Assembly: GCA_964568395.1 (NCBI GenBank)
Contig: CAZMPN010000003.1
Location: 79,575-143,574 of the forward strand
Reading direction: 5' to 3'
DNA from: UBA6016 sp964568395
GTDB lineage: Bacteria; Campylobacterota; Campylobacteria; Campylobacterales; UBA6016
Length of the DNA: 64,000 bases
The position numbers were made by a program, and so were the translations under genes. Position 1 is the first letter of the stretch, and each line of letters starts with the position of its first letter. This document shows positions 8,082 through 17,682 of the stretch, in pieces. The notes under the pieces are model-generated. The model was not told the DNA's origin. It saw only the letters and a program-made list of their open reading frames with translations, and ran no database searches.

Positions 8082-10577
8082 CTATACGGCTGTGCGACCG
8101 ATTGGGCCATAAAACTTAACAACATCGAACAGCAAAAACATCAAAACGCCTGCCGGCAAAAGCATTAGCCACAAGTACGACTCAAGCGGCGCAAAATAAA
8201 ACAGCGACGCCGCATAGCCGTATTCAACGGCGAAAAAGAGCGCGGATAAAGAGACGCCGATAACGACCGCGTCGACTCTGGACAATCCGCCAAAAACGCC
8301 AAAATCAAACGGCTTCTTCGTTCTTGCGTTAAATATCAATACCGTATTGCATACGATAAGCATCGCGAAAGTGGCGGATCTGGCGACGTTCGTATCCATC
8401 TTCAGATAATCGGCCAGCAAGACATATACGCCGAAAACAGCGGCGGAAGCGACGGCTCCTTGCATCAGGACGGTCTTAATTTTGCCGGCCGGCAGCAACG
8501 GCTCGCTTTTGCTTCGCGGGGGCCTTGTCATACACTCCCTATCTGCCTTTATAGACTCGAACACAACCGAACACATAGGGTCTATGACAAGCTCCAAAAA
8601 AGCTATATGTATAGGCGCCAGCACCAACGGCAGACCAAACAAAATCGGCAAAAGGGAGAGGCCGACGATGGGAAGATGTATGGCTATTGTGTATAGCATC
8701 GCTTTTTGAAGATTTGAAAATATGCGCCTGCCGTGCATTATCGCGTTTACGATGGAGCCAAAATCATCATCCGTAAGCACTAGCGACGACGCCTCTCTGG
8801 CAACGTCGCTGCCTCTTTTACCCATCGCTATTCCGATATTGGCGGCCTTTAGGGCCGGCGCGTCGTTTACACCGTCCCCTGTCATCGCCACGATCTCCCT
8901 GTTTTTCTTTAACGCCTCCACTATTGATAGCTTTTGACTCGGGGAAACCCTTGCAAAGACGCATGTCTTGGAGACGCTTTCAAGAAGCGACGGCTCATCC
9001 AGGTTTTCAATATCCACGCCGGTCAAGACGCTGCCGCATTCGATTCCTACGCTGCATGCAACCGCCGATGCGGTAGCGGGATAGTCGCCGGTAATCATAA
9101 CCACCCTTATTCCCGCTTTGCGGCACGTCTCGACGGCGTCACGCACACCGTCTTTTATTGGATCGGCCAACCCGACCAAGCCTATAAAATCAAAATCAAA
9201 ATCATGCTGATTGCCCGGAAAAGCGGAGCCGCCGTGAGTCGCCTTCGCAACGCCTATGACCCTCAGACCCTTTTTGCCCATATCGGAGGCCATACTGATT
9301 ATCCGCTCGGCCTTTGCCCGCCCCAGATGGCACAGATCCACAATCGCCTCCGGCGCGCCTTTCGCGGCTATCGAGCAGTATTCGCTATTTGGCGACTCCC
9401 ACAAATGCGACATCGCCATCAGCTGCGGAGTCAGCTCGTATTCTTTAGCTAGATTCCAATCCGTATGTATATGTTCCGTATTCGCAAGATACTCCCCGGC
9501 TAACGTATAAAATGCCTGTTCCATAGGGTCGTGCGGCTCTATTTCGCTCGCAAGTATGCAATACTCCAGCAGCTCGTGAAATTTTTCCGGCAGCCCCTCA
9601 TTGTTGTCAAGCTCGCAAACATCGTCGTCTACCGCCAGCATCTCGACGCGCATTTTATTTTGCGTCAACGTTCCTGTTTTGTCCACGCAAAGGACGGTGG
9701 TCTCGCCCAGGGTCTCGATAGCCCCCAGCCGTCTCGTCAACACTCCGCCGGAGGCAATCCTTACGGCTCCAAACGCCAAAAATATAATCATTATTACCGG
9801 GAACTCTTGCGGCAAAATCCCCATAGCTAGCGTAATCCCGGCCAATACGGCATCAGCCGTAGAGCCGCCTTTCGCCGTATATATAAAACTCACGGCGACG
9901 CACAAAACTACGCCGACAATCGCCAGGCGCGCGGCGATTTTCGAACTCTCCTCTTGCAGAGGCGACTTGTCGGTATTTATCGTCTCTATGGATTTGCCTA
10001 TCATTCCAAGCTGCGTATTCGCTCCTACGGCAACCGTCTCCATAATGGCCTGTCCGGCCACGACAAGCGTTCCGGCGTATAGCTTGTTGTTTTTTTCCGC
10101 GTCTTTTGGAACGCATACCGACTCACCGGTAAGCATAGATTCATCGACGGACAGTTCGTGGCATGAGAGCGCCCTTCCGTCAGATGGCACCCTGTCGCCC
10201 TCCGATAGCATAACAATATCCCCGATGACTATCTGCGTACCTGAAATTCTGGTCGGAACCCCGTCTCTAAGAACAATGGCTCTCGGACTGGATAGCTCCC
10301 GTAGTCTTTGCAGCGCCCTTTCCGTACGCCCTTCTTGTATTACGGTGACTAAAATTATTATAAAAACAAAGCCTAGCAAAACCAGCGCGTCATGCACATC
10401 GCCTATCAAAAGGTAAATTACTCCGGCGCATACCAAGAGAATAAACATCGGCTCTTTTATAACGTCCAGGATGATTTTGAGAGCGCTTCTGGACTCTGAC
10501 GACTTCAGGGCATTGGGCCCGTCACTTGAAAGACGCTTTTGGGCTTCAGACGAAGAAAGGCCAATACTATTTGGCAT
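8082..10577 (-). CDS. Cation-translocating P-type ATPase (P2-like)
   Basis: An 831-residue P-type ATPase. The actuator domain carries the TGES loop (about 158), the phosphorylation site is DKTGTLT (about 300) and the hinge is TGDGVNDAP (about 565). Ten predicted transmembrane helices fit a P2-type (Ca2+/H+-pump-like) layout. The TM4 ion motif is PQEFP rather than PEGLP of classical Ca2+-ATPases, and there is no N-terminal heavy-metal domain or CPC, so it is not a copper or zinc P1B pump. The cation is undetermined. It stands alone, convergent with the small membrane protein gene. Confidence 0.88.
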   Translation of the reverse strand: MPNSIGLSSSEAQKRLSSDGPNALKSSESRSALKIILDVIKEPMFILLVCAGVIYLLIGDVHDALVLLGFVFIIILVTVIQEGRTERALQRLRELSSPRAIVLRDGVPTRISGTQIVIGDIVMLSEGDRVPSDGRALSCHELSVDESMLTGESVCVPKDAEKNNKLYAGTLVVAGQAIMETVAVGANTQLGMIGKSIETINTDKSPLQEESSKIAARLAIVGVVLCVAVSFIYTAKGGSTADAVLAGITLAMGILPQEFPVIMIIFLAFGAVRIASGGVLTRRLGAIETLGETTVLCVDKTGTLTQNKMRVEMLAVDDDVCELDNNEGLPEKFHELLEYCILASEIEPHDPMEQAFYTLAGEYLANTEHIHTDWNLAKEYELTPQLMAMSHLWESPNSEYCSIAAKGAPEAIVDLCHLGRAKAERIISMASDMGKKGLRVIGVAKATHGGSAFPGNQHDFDFDFIGLVGLADPIKDGVRDAVETCRKAGIRVVMITGDYPATASAVACSVGIECGSVLTGVDIENLDEPSLLESVSKTCVFARVSPSQKLSIVEALKKNREIVAMTGDGVNDAPALKAANIGIAMGKRGSDVAREASSLVLTDDDFGSIVNAIMHGRRIFSNLQKAMLYTIAIHLPIVGLSLLPILFGLPLVLAPIHIAFLELVIDPMCSVVFESIKADRECMTRPPRSKSEPLLPAGKIKTVLMQGAVASAAVFGVYVLLADYLKMDTNVARSATFAMLIVCNTVLIFNARTKKPFDFGVFGGLSRVDAVVIGVSLSALFFAVEYGYAASLFYFAPLESYLWLMLLPAGVLMFLLFDVVKFYGPIGRTAV

Positions 10578-10675
10578 TCTAATCCTTGGGTTTAGGCTGA
10601 CAAAAATAACCGCAAGAGATTAACACATTTTTCGTATTTTCGAAAGATATAGGAAGAAGGGAATGTAGAGGGAGG

Positions 10676-10703
10676 CTAGACCGAAGGAGTCCTTGCGGTC
10701 TAG
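10676..10703 (-). terminator. Long imperfect hairpin after the Lys/Glu-rich gene
   Basis: Twelve paired bases with one bulge (CTAGACCG-AAGG ... CCTT-G-CGGTCTAG) and a 3-nt loop lie about 10 nt past the stop of the small minus-strand gene. The stem is strong but no T-run follows on that strand, so it is a probable rather than a classical intrinsic terminator. Confidence 0.5.
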
Positions 10704-10713
10704 ACGAAAAGAG

Positions 10714-10866
10714 TTATTTAGTAGCGTTAGCTTCTTTTTTCTCTTTTTTAGCTTTGTGTTTTTTCTCAGCTTTTTTCTCACCTTTAGCTTCAGTTTTGTT
10801 AGCGTCAGAAGCAAAAGCGAAAGAAGATAGACCAAGAGCTACAAGTACGGCAAGAAACTTTTTCAT
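10714..10866 (-). CDS. Small secreted Lys/Glu/Ala-rich protein
   Basis: A 50-residue product with a clear signal peptide (MKKFLAVLVALGLSSFAFA). The mature part of about 30 residues is almost entirely Lys, Glu and Ala (KGEKKAEKKHKAKKEKKEA). An AGGAG ribosome site supports this start, 40 codons inside a longer open frame whose upstream part is AT-rich non-coding sequence. The mature peptide would be a highly charged single helix or disordered. No function can be assigned. Confidence 0.7.
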   Translation of the reverse strand: MKKFLAVLVALGLSSFAFASDANKTEAKGEKKAEKKHKAKKEKKEANATK

Positions 10867-11007
10867 AAGAAAACTCCTAAAAAATTTTTGTACCCCTGTG
10901 AAGTACTGCGTATATATTATTACCGGATATGTGAAATTTATGTGGAGTTTTTGACAAAAATGAGATAATTTTTTAAAATAAAACAAAACGAACAGATAAC
11001 GTCATCT

Positions 11008-13260
11008 TTAGCCCGAAACGGACTCTGGAGCATAGATTGGCATTCTGACGGTAAACATGGCTCCAAGCTCCGTATTTTTTACTTCAATGGTTCCAGACAT
11101 ATGCGACTCCATAATCATCTTGCTCATATAGAGCCCTATGCCTGTTCCCTTGTCCGCGTCTTTCGTCGTAAAGTAGGGCTCAAACACCCTGTTTATAACA
11201 TCGTCCGGTATTCCACCGCCGTTGTCTGCTATGCTTATGGCCGCCTCGTTGTTTAGGACGGCGCAACTTATCGTTATGATGGGGTTTTTGACCTCTCTCT
11301 CTATCAAAACGTCTTTTGCGTTCGAAACGATATTCAGGATAACTTGCGAGAATTCACTCGGATATCCGCTCACCAAGACGCTCTCTTTCATGTCGTAGAT
11401 GATCTCTATGGATCTCGAAATAAACTGCGCCTCTACCAGCTTTATGGACTCTCTTGTTTGCGCGGCTATATCGAAGACTACTTTTCCCTTGTCCACCTTG
11501 AAGAAATGCCTAAAATCGTCTATCGTCTTAGACATAAAGCTTATCTGCGAAGTCGATTTTTTTATGAAATCATTCAGATACTCCTTGTCCAGCTCTCCGT
11601 ATTCGTAAGCCATTTCCACATCTTGGATGATAATATTCAAAGCGTTCAGAGGCTGGCGCCACTGATGCGCTATCGCGCCTATCATTTCGCCCATCGTCGC
11701 CATCTTGCTTTGATGGAAAAGAATATGCTCTTGGTCCCTTCTTTTTTTTATCTCCTCTTCCACCCTATCTTCAAGCGTCTGGTTGAGCTCTTTTAGGCCA
11801 AGTTCAAGCCCTTTTTGCTCGGTAATATCGGTAGCCACCTGCAAAACCACTTTTTGTCCGTCCGGCCACTCTATGATGTGGGCGTTGATCGCATACCACC
11901 TGTCGTTCATCGCATTTTTATTGGTCCAGCTATACCTCATGCCCACAGGCAGGTTTTCGTTTATTTTTCCGAACAACGGACAAAAATCGCACTGAGACTC
12001 TTGATTTTGAATGGCTTTGTAGCACTTCCGCCCGGTCACGTCGCCAAAAACCTTCTTGGTATACTCGTTTATAAACACGACCTCGAACGTCGCAGGATTG
12101 ATTACGTAAAGAACTATGTCTATGCCGTTAAGAGTCGATATAAGCTTATCGTTGAAATATTGCAGCTCGGCCTGCAGGATGCTCTTGCTTTCTATCTCAC
12201 GCTTCAATAGCTTGTTTTGTTTATAAATCTTCCTCGCCAAAACCGACGCCACGACAAGCAGCAAAATGGAGATCAATATAGTGTGATAGTACTTCTCGAT
12301 AACATCCTTTAACTGCACCGGCCTCTTGATGTTATAAGGATAGTAGTTTAGTTTTTGCAATAGCTGCCTGACCGGCTCATACGAACCTCTGATACCCCAG
12401 CATATTTTTCCGCTTTTGGTATGGATTGGATTTTGTAGGTTTGTTTGCAAGATAGCCATAATCACTTCATTCGTCAGCTCCGTGGGCACTCCCTGCAAGA
12501 CGGCGAGGGGCCACTCCGGATAGAGCGGCGTAGAGACGAGATATGGAAATGAGCCGTGCCAGAGTTGGTTTATTATTTTTATATCGGAGAGGTTTATCTT
12601 TTTCGATTTATCCATAGCCTCCAGCAGCTCGGTTCGCACAAAACCGGCGTCGGCCTCGCCTTTGATGACGCTATAAACGACCTTATCCTGCGGCATTCCG
12701 GTAAAAAGAAAGCTGGACTTCTCTCTTGGATCCACGCCGGCGTCGAGCATGACCCCGACTTGCATCATATAGCTGCCGAGGCTATCCACGCCAACGGTTG
12801 CTATCTTTTTTCCCTTCAAATCAGAGATTTTATTTATGTTAACGTTGCTTTTTTTGGTAAATATGACGCCGCCGAACTTATTTATCTCTTGCCCGTCTTT
12901 GGTTATTCTTATCAGGGAGCCTATCGAACTGAGTTCGTATCTATGCTGGAGCACCACATACTGCTCCGGATTCGTAAACATAAAATCCACTTCTTTTGCC
13001 CTGACGACTTCGTCTATTTCGGGCAGATTGTAGGCTTTAACGACAAACTTGTATTTTGGTATCTTCGTATTCAGATAATCCGCGAAAGGCTGCCAATTTT
13101 CTACGGTCTCAGCCTTTGGGCGAAACGCCAAAATCCCTATTTTTACAGTCCGCTTTCCGTCATCCGGCGCTTGGGCGCAAAAAGCCGCCGAGCCAAACAG
13201 TATCAGGAATACGAACAGTTTGATTTTATGAAGGACGGCCGTTCGCACGATTTTTTTCAT
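11008..13260 (-). CDS. Periplasmic phosphonate-type binding domain / PAS / histidine kinase fusion
   Basis: A 750-residue membrane kinase. A signal or TM segment (about 12-30) precedes a PhnD-like type 2 periplasmic-binding domain (about 38-310) with GILAFRPK, DFMFTNPEQY, LKGKKIATVG and GEADAGFVRT. TM2 is at about 325-345 (HTILISILLLVVASVL). A PAS domain (about 370-480) contains a Cys cluster (GRKCYKAI, then CDFCPLF). A coiled coil is followed by HisKA (H-box AIAHQWRQPLNAL, about 530) and HATPase_c with NIVSNAKD and DNGGGI. It has no adjacent regulator of its own. It probably reads a phosphonate- or oxyanion-like solute; the ligand is inference. Confidence 0.85.
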   Translation of the reverse strand: MKKIVRTAVLHKIKLFVFLILFGSAAFCAQAPDDGKRTVKIGILAFRPKAETVENWQPFADYLNTKIPKYKFVVKAYNLPEIDEVVRAKEVDFMFTNPEQYVVLQHRYELSSIGSLIRITKDGQEINKFGGVIFTKKSNVNINKISDLKGKKIATVGVDSLGSYMMQVGVMLDAGVDPREKSSFLFTGMPQDKVVYSVIKGEADAGFVRTELLEAMDKSKKINLSDIKIINQLWHGSFPYLVSTPLYPEWPLAVLQGVPTELTNEVIMAILQTNLQNPIHTKSGKICWGIRGSYEPVRQLLQKLNYYPYNIKRPVQLKDVIEKYYHTILISILLLVVASVLARKIYKQNKLLKREIESKSILQAELQYFNDKLISTLNGIDIVLYVINPATFEVVFINEYTKKVFGDVTGRKCYKAIQNQESQCDFCPLFGKINENLPVGMRYSWTNKNAMNDRWYAINAHIIEWPDGQKVVLQVATDITEQKGLELGLKELNQTLEDRVEEEIKKRRDQEHILFHQSKMATMGEMIGAIAHQWRQPLNALNIIIQDVEMAYEYGELDKEYLNDFIKKSTSQISFMSKTIDDFRHFFKVDKGKVVFDIAAQTRESIKLVEAQFISRSIEIIYDMKESVLVSGYPSEFSQVILNIVSNAKDVLIEREVKNPIITISCAVLNNEAAISIADNGGGIPDDVINRVFEPYFTTKDADKGTGIGLYMSKMIMESHMSGTIEVKNTELGAMFTVRMPIYAPESVSG

Positions 13261-13352
13261 GTTTTGCTTATTACTGTTTTTTATTCAATCCACATAATCA
13301 TATTTCTTTTCAAAAAAATATTCAACCCCAAAACGGCAATTTGTCGCCTTTT

Positions 13353-14201
13353 TTATGTGTTTGATTTTATTTTTATATGCCGCTCGAAAAGCTCTATCTT
13401 CCCAGATTCTATCAATTTCGTAAGCGCCGCCTTGTAACTTTTTTTGCTAAGGCCGAACGCCTCTTTTATCTCGTCCGCGCCGCTCTTATAGGTAAAATCC
13501 ATTTTGCCGCCGCTTCTTTTTAGCGCTAAGAGCACCTTATCGGCGGCTTCGTCCTTTCGCTGCTCGCCTATCGGCCTAAGCGACACATCAAGCTTTCCGT
13601 CCGGCCTGATTTTCTTAACAAAACCGCGTTTTATGTCGCCGATGTTTACCTCTTCGAATATATCGCCGGCAAACACCATGCCTTCAAAACTATTGTTCAC
13701 TATCACCTTATACCCTAGAGGCGTCTTGGCGAGCGCCAAAAGCTCCACCTCTTCCCTCTCTTTAAGCGCAGAAGTGTCGCTCGATAGATAACGCATGATG
13801 CGCTCATCGCCGATCAGCCTATCGGTCTGTCCGTCGTATACGACCCTTACTATTCTTTTATCCCCCACCCTAAACGGCTTTTTCTGGTTTTTTTTGGGGA
13901 CGAACAGGTCTTTTGGCAGCCCCCAGTCTACAAAAGCGCCATACGGCGCAACATCCACCACTTCGAAGAAACCGAATTCATCGGCCATCGCGAGCGGCCT
14001 TTCCAGCAGGGCGACCGGCCTATCTTCCGAATCCGTAGTCACGAATACGTCCAGCTCGTCGCCGACTTTCATGCTCTTTGAGACGTATCTATTTGGAAGC
14101 AGTATCGCTTCGCCCTCGCCGGAGACTACGAATATGCCCGGAGGAGTTATCCTGTCTACTTTTAGCCTGTTTATTTTTCCAAGCTGTATGCGTTCATCCA
14201 T
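13353..14201 (-). CDS. CvfB-like S1 RNA-binding protein
   Basis: A 282-residue soluble protein with tandem S1/OB-fold modules (about 5-60, 70-135 and 145-210) and a C-terminal winged-helix region (about 220-280, FTYKSGADEIKEAFGLSKKSY). This is the layout of CvfB/YitL proteins. The second module has the S1 pattern FGFFEVVDVAPYGAFVDWGLPKDLFVP split over two strands. CvfB homologues bind RNA and affect virulence-gene expression in Firmicutes; in this lineage the target is unknown. It is a single gene, divergent from the PAS-GGDEF-EAL gene. Confidence 0.8.
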   Translation of the reverse strand: MDERIQLGKINRLKVDRITPPGIFVVSGEGEAILLPNRYVSKSMKVGDELDVFVTTDSEDRPVALLERPLAMADEFGFFEVVDVAPYGAFVDWGLPKDLFVPKKNQKKPFRVGDKRIVRVVYDGQTDRLIGDERIMRYLSSDTSALKEREEVELLALAKTPLGYKVIVNNSFEGMVFAGDIFEEVNIGDIKRGFVKKIRPDGKLDVSLRPIGEQRKDEAADKVLLALKRSGGKMDFTYKSGADEIKEAFGLSKKSYKAALTKLIESGKIELFERHIKIKSNT

Positions 14202-14330
14202 AAAATGCTCTTTTTTAACGTGAATTATAACAAATCAAGACGCCGATTGTTTTATTAGTTTTTTTGGCGCAAAAGCTCATTTTCCTATATTTTTTTATAC
14301 AATCCTATTAACACAAACGAAAGGTCGCTG

Positions 14331-15947
14331 ATGAACGGAGGCGGTATGCAAGAGCCACCATACGAATGGCTGCTTGAGCAATACAAGCTGGCGCTTGACG
14401 CAAGCAATATCATATCGATAACAAATAGTGACGGCATCATAGAATACGCGAACGAACAGTTTTGCAAAATATCCGGTTACTCCGAAGATGAGCTCATAGG
14501 CAAGCCGCACAATATAGTCAGGCATCCTGATATGCCGAAAAAAGTATTTAAAGACCTATGGGAGACCATCAAGGACGGCAAAATATGGAAAGGCGTCATC
14601 AAAAATAGAGCCAAGGACGGCAGCGACTACATAGTAGACTCCACCGTAATGCCGATAAAAGACGATCGCGGCATCATAAAGAGGTTTATAGGCATCCGCC
14701 ACGACATCACGCCTCTAATCGAAAAAGAGGAGCTTATTGAAAAACAGACCAGGGATAGGCTCTCCGGGCTATATAACAAAGTTAAACTGCTGGAAGATAT
14801 AGAAAAGTGCGAATTCCCGGTATTTACGGTTCTGAACATAGACGACTTCTCGGAAATAAACGACTTTTACGGTATGGAAATCGGGGACGGGCTATTAAAG
14901 TCTTTGGCGGAGAAGCTATTGTTTTATTTTGAAGACGAGGAGAGGCACAGGCTATATAGACTGCACGGGGATGAGTACGGCATACTGACGTCGAAAAGAG
15001 AGTATGCAGACGAACATATTTCGATGATAAACTCCCTCCTCATAGATATAAAAAAATCACCGTTTACGCTCGGGCAAGAAAGCATATACATCGCACTGAC
15101 GGCGGGTAGCGCGCAAGAAAACGAAACGCTGATAGGCAGGGCCCATATGGCGCTCAAATACGCCAAAAAAGAGCGTAGGTTTCATCAGATATTCGACCCG
15201 ATGATACTAGATAGCTACAAATACGGCGAAAATCTAGAGTGGTCAAACAAAATAAGAAAAGCGATAGAACAAGATAGGATAGTCGCCTACTATCAGCCAA
15301 TCATGAATATCCAAACCGGCGAAATAGAAAAATACGAAGCATTGGTGCGGCTAATAGACGAGAACGGCGCGGCCATCGTACCGGCGCAATTTCTGGAGAT
15401 AGCCAAGAAAACAAAGCAGTATTCGTACATTACGAAAAAAATCATAGAGTTCGCCGTCAAAACGGCGAAAGATAGAGATATGGAGATCTCTATCAATATT
15501 ACGATAGAGGACGTCGAAAACTCAGAGATTGTGAAAACGATAGAGGACGCCATGGAGCAGTCAGGCTGTGGACACCTGATAGTATTCGAGATAACAGAGA
15601 CGGAAGAGATAAAAAACTATCATGCGCTCAGAAGCTTCATAGAGCTCGTAAAAACCAGGTTTGGCTCAAAGGTGGCCATAGATGATTTTGGAAGCGGCTA
15701 TTCGAACTTCGAGAACCTGCTGGAGCTTGATTTCGACTACCTAAAGATAGACGGCTCCATAATAGAGAAGATAGACATAAGCAAACAAAGCGAAATACTA
15801 CTGGACGCCATAATAGCGTTCTCGCAAAAACTGGATATAAAGACGGTGGCCGAATTTGTAAGCAACAAGCAGATACTGGAGATAGTGAAAACAAAAGGGA
15901 TAGACTACGCGCAAGGTTTTTTCATAGGAAAACCTGCAGAGCTGTGA
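14331..15947 (+). CDS. PAS-GGDEF-EAL protein, probable c-di-GMP phosphodiesterase
   Basis: A soluble 538-residue protein. An N-terminal Aer-type PAS (about 15-125, with GKPHNIVRHPDMP) precedes a GGDEF-like domain (about 140-280) in which the signature is degenerate (HGDEYG). An EAL domain (about 300-535) follows. EAL residues look intact: YEALVRL, SINIT, FEITE, IDDFGSGYSNF, LKIDG, VAEFV and AQGFFIGKP. The likely activity is c-di-GMP hydrolysis, with the GGDEF domain regulatory. Aer-type PAS domains often bind FAD and report redox state; that ligand is inferred. It lies immediately upstream of a similar gene on the same strand. Confidence 0.88.
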   Translation: MNGGGMQEPPYEWLLEQYKLALDASNIISITNSDGIIEYANEQFCKISGYSEDELIGKPHNIVRHPDMPKKVFKDLWETIKDGKIWKGVIKNRAKDGSDYIVDSTVMPIKDDRGIIKRFIGIRHDITPLIEKEELIEKQTRDRLSGLYNKVKLLEDIEKCEFPVFTVLNIDDFSEINDFYGMEIGDGLLKSLAEKLLFYFEDEERHRLYRLHGDEYGILTSKREYADEHISMINSLLIDIKKSPFTLGQESIYIALTAGSAQENETLIGRAHMALKYAKKERRFHQIFDPMILDSYKYGENLEWSNKIRKAIEQDRIVAYYQPIMNIQTGEIEKYEALVRLIDENGAAIVPAQFLEIAKKTKQYSYITKKIIEFAVKTAKDRDMEISINITIEDVENSEIVKTIEDAMEQSGCGHLIVFEITETEEIKNYHALRSFIELVKTRFGSKVAIDDFGSGYSNFENLLELDFDYLKIDGSIIEKIDISKQSEILLDAIIAFSQKLDIKTVAEFVSNKQILEIVKTKGIDYAQGFFIGKPAEL

Positions 15948-16005
15948 TATTTTAAGCCAGAATTGTTTTTGTAGAATAGGATAATTTTATTTTCGAGGGT
16001 TGCTC

Positions 16006-17679
16006 TTGTTCAGGGAAAAGATAAAATACGGCAAATCGACGCAAAAGCTCCTAAACGACTATAAACTGGCGGTCGACGCCACCACCATACTATCCACCAG
16101 CAACCCTCAGGGCATAATCACGTACGCAAATAAAAAGTTTTGCGAAATCTCCGGCTATACGCTTGACGAACTTATAGGCAAACCGCACAGTATAGTAAGA
16201 CATCCCGATACGCCAAAGCAGGTTTTTAAAGAGATGTGGCGAACAATCAGCTCCGGCAAGGTATGGAACGGGACGATCAAGAACAGGGCGAAAGACGGAA
16301 GCGAATACATAGTGGAAGCCGCGATAATCCCGGTAACGGACGAAAACGGCGAAATCGAAGAGTATATAGGGATAAGGCACGACATAACCGCGCAATACGC
16401 CAGCTCGGAAGATATGAGGCACGAACTCGCCACAAAGCAAGAACGAATCAAAGAGCTTACGATGACCGATCAGATATCTGGTCTTCCAAACCAAGAGGCG
16501 TTCTGTGATACGCTGAAAGTAAACTGCGGCGAACAGCTCTCCTTGATAGCGTTCAAAATAGACCACCTATCCCACATAAAAGACGTCCTTGGCTTCGAGT
16601 TCGCCGACGCGTATCTAAAAGAGCTATCCGCCACGGTTTTGAGTTTTTTTGCCGAATTCGGAAACAAACTAGGCGTATTCAGAATAGATTCCGACGAGAT
16701 GTGCGTAGTATTCAAGGGCGCTATGCAGAACATGGAAAAAACCGTAGAAGATTTTGCGGCGATGGCTAGATTTTTCTATGCGACGCACAAGGATATATCC
16801 ATCAATTCTCCGGTTACGATAGCGGCCTATACCGGAGACACCGACGTAAGACACAAGATACTCACACTGCTCTCCTACGCTTTCGACAAGCATAGAGGCG
16901 AATACATAATCGGAAACGAGGACACCTCCTGCTTCATAGACGAGCATCCGGTAAATATCTTTTGGCTAGGCAAATACTCCGATGCGATAGCCTACGAGCA
17001 AATGGTGCCTTTTTTCCAGCCGATTATGGATAATTCAACCGGAAAGATACAAAAATACGAGTGTCTGGCCAGGATACTCGACAACGGCAAGATAATCTCT
17101 CCGGACAAATTCATAGATCTGGCTACGAAAGCGAGGCAGATTCCGTTTTTGACAAAGGCTATAGTCAGGCGCGCGTTTGAAAAATTCAGCGAATATCCAG
17201 AGCTCGAGTTTTCGATAAACGTCTCGGCAATGGATTTGCAGGACGACTTTTTGCTCAAACAGGTCGGCTATTGGCAGGAAAAAACGATGATAGACCCCTC
17301 TAGGGTGGTATTTGAGATACTGGAGACGGAAGATATATACAGATACGGAATTCTAAAAAAATCCATTGCAAAATTAAAGGAGATGGGATACAAAATAGCG
17401 ATAGACGACTTCGGTACCGGATATTCGAACTTCATATCGCTCTTCGAATACAAAGTCGACTATATCAAGATAGACGGCTCCCTTATAAAAGGGCTATCCG
17501 ATGAACCGCATAAAATAGAGATGGTAAAAAACCTAAACAGCCTAATACATATGTGCGGCGCAAAATCGATAGCCGAATTCGTGAGCGACGAAAAAATACA
17601 GAACATAGCGAAAGAGATAGGCGTAGACTACTCCCAGGGATACTATATAGGTAAACCGTCAATGGAGCTGAAACCATAA
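16006..17679 (+). CDS. PAS-GGDEF-EAL protein, probable phosphodiesterase
   Basis: About 557 residues. An Aer-type PAS (about 20-130, GKPHSIVRHPDTP) is followed by a GGDEF-like domain with a lost signature (IDSDEMC) and an EAL domain (about 325-555). The EAL domain has YECLARI, SINVSAMDL, FEILETEDI, IDDFGTGYSNF, IKIDGSLI, IAEFV and SQGYYIGKP, all key residues kept. I prefer the TTG at 16006 over the TTG at 16000 because the GAGGG box lies six bases before it. The EAL half closely resembles that of the receiver-GGDEF-EAL protein at 21 kb, suggesting duplication. It ends three bases from the convergent CheY-like gene. Confidence 0.85.
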   Translation: MFREKIKYGKSTQKLLNDYKLAVDATTILSTSNPQGIITYANKKFCEISGYTLDELIGKPHSIVRHPDTPKQVFKEMWRTISSGKVWNGTIKNRAKDGSEYIVEAAIIPVTDENGEIEEYIGIRHDITAQYASSEDMRHELATKQERIKELTMTDQISGLPNQEAFCDTLKVNCGEQLSLIAFKIDHLSHIKDVLGFEFADAYLKELSATVLSFFAEFGNKLGVFRIDSDEMCVVFKGAMQNMEKTVEDFAAMARFFYATHKDISINSPVTIAAYTGDTDVRHKILTLLSYAFDKHRGEYIIGNEDTSCFIDEHPVNIFWLGKYSDAIAYEQMVPFFQPIMDNSTGKIQKYECLARILDNGKIISPDKFIDLATKARQIPFLTKAIVRRAFEKFSEYPELEFSINVSAMDLQDDFLLKQVGYWQEKTMIDPSRVVFEILETEDIYRYGILKKSIAKLKEMGYKIAIDDFGTGYSNFISLFEYKVDYIKIDGSLIKGLSDEPHKIEMVKNLNSLIHMCGAKSIAEFVSDEKIQNIAKEIGVDYSQGYYIGKPSMELKP

Positions 17680-17682
17680 AAC

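Noticed and set aside
8082..10577. P1B-type copper ATPase (CopA)
   Set aside because: It has no CPC motif in the membrane and no N-terminal metal-binding domain; the TM4 PQEFP motif fits a P2-like pump.
12556..13437. 293-codon plus-strand frame over the binding-domain kinase gene
   Set aside because: It runs antisense to a gene with clear PhnD-like and kinase motifs and shows only Phe/Tyr/His-rich shadow composition.
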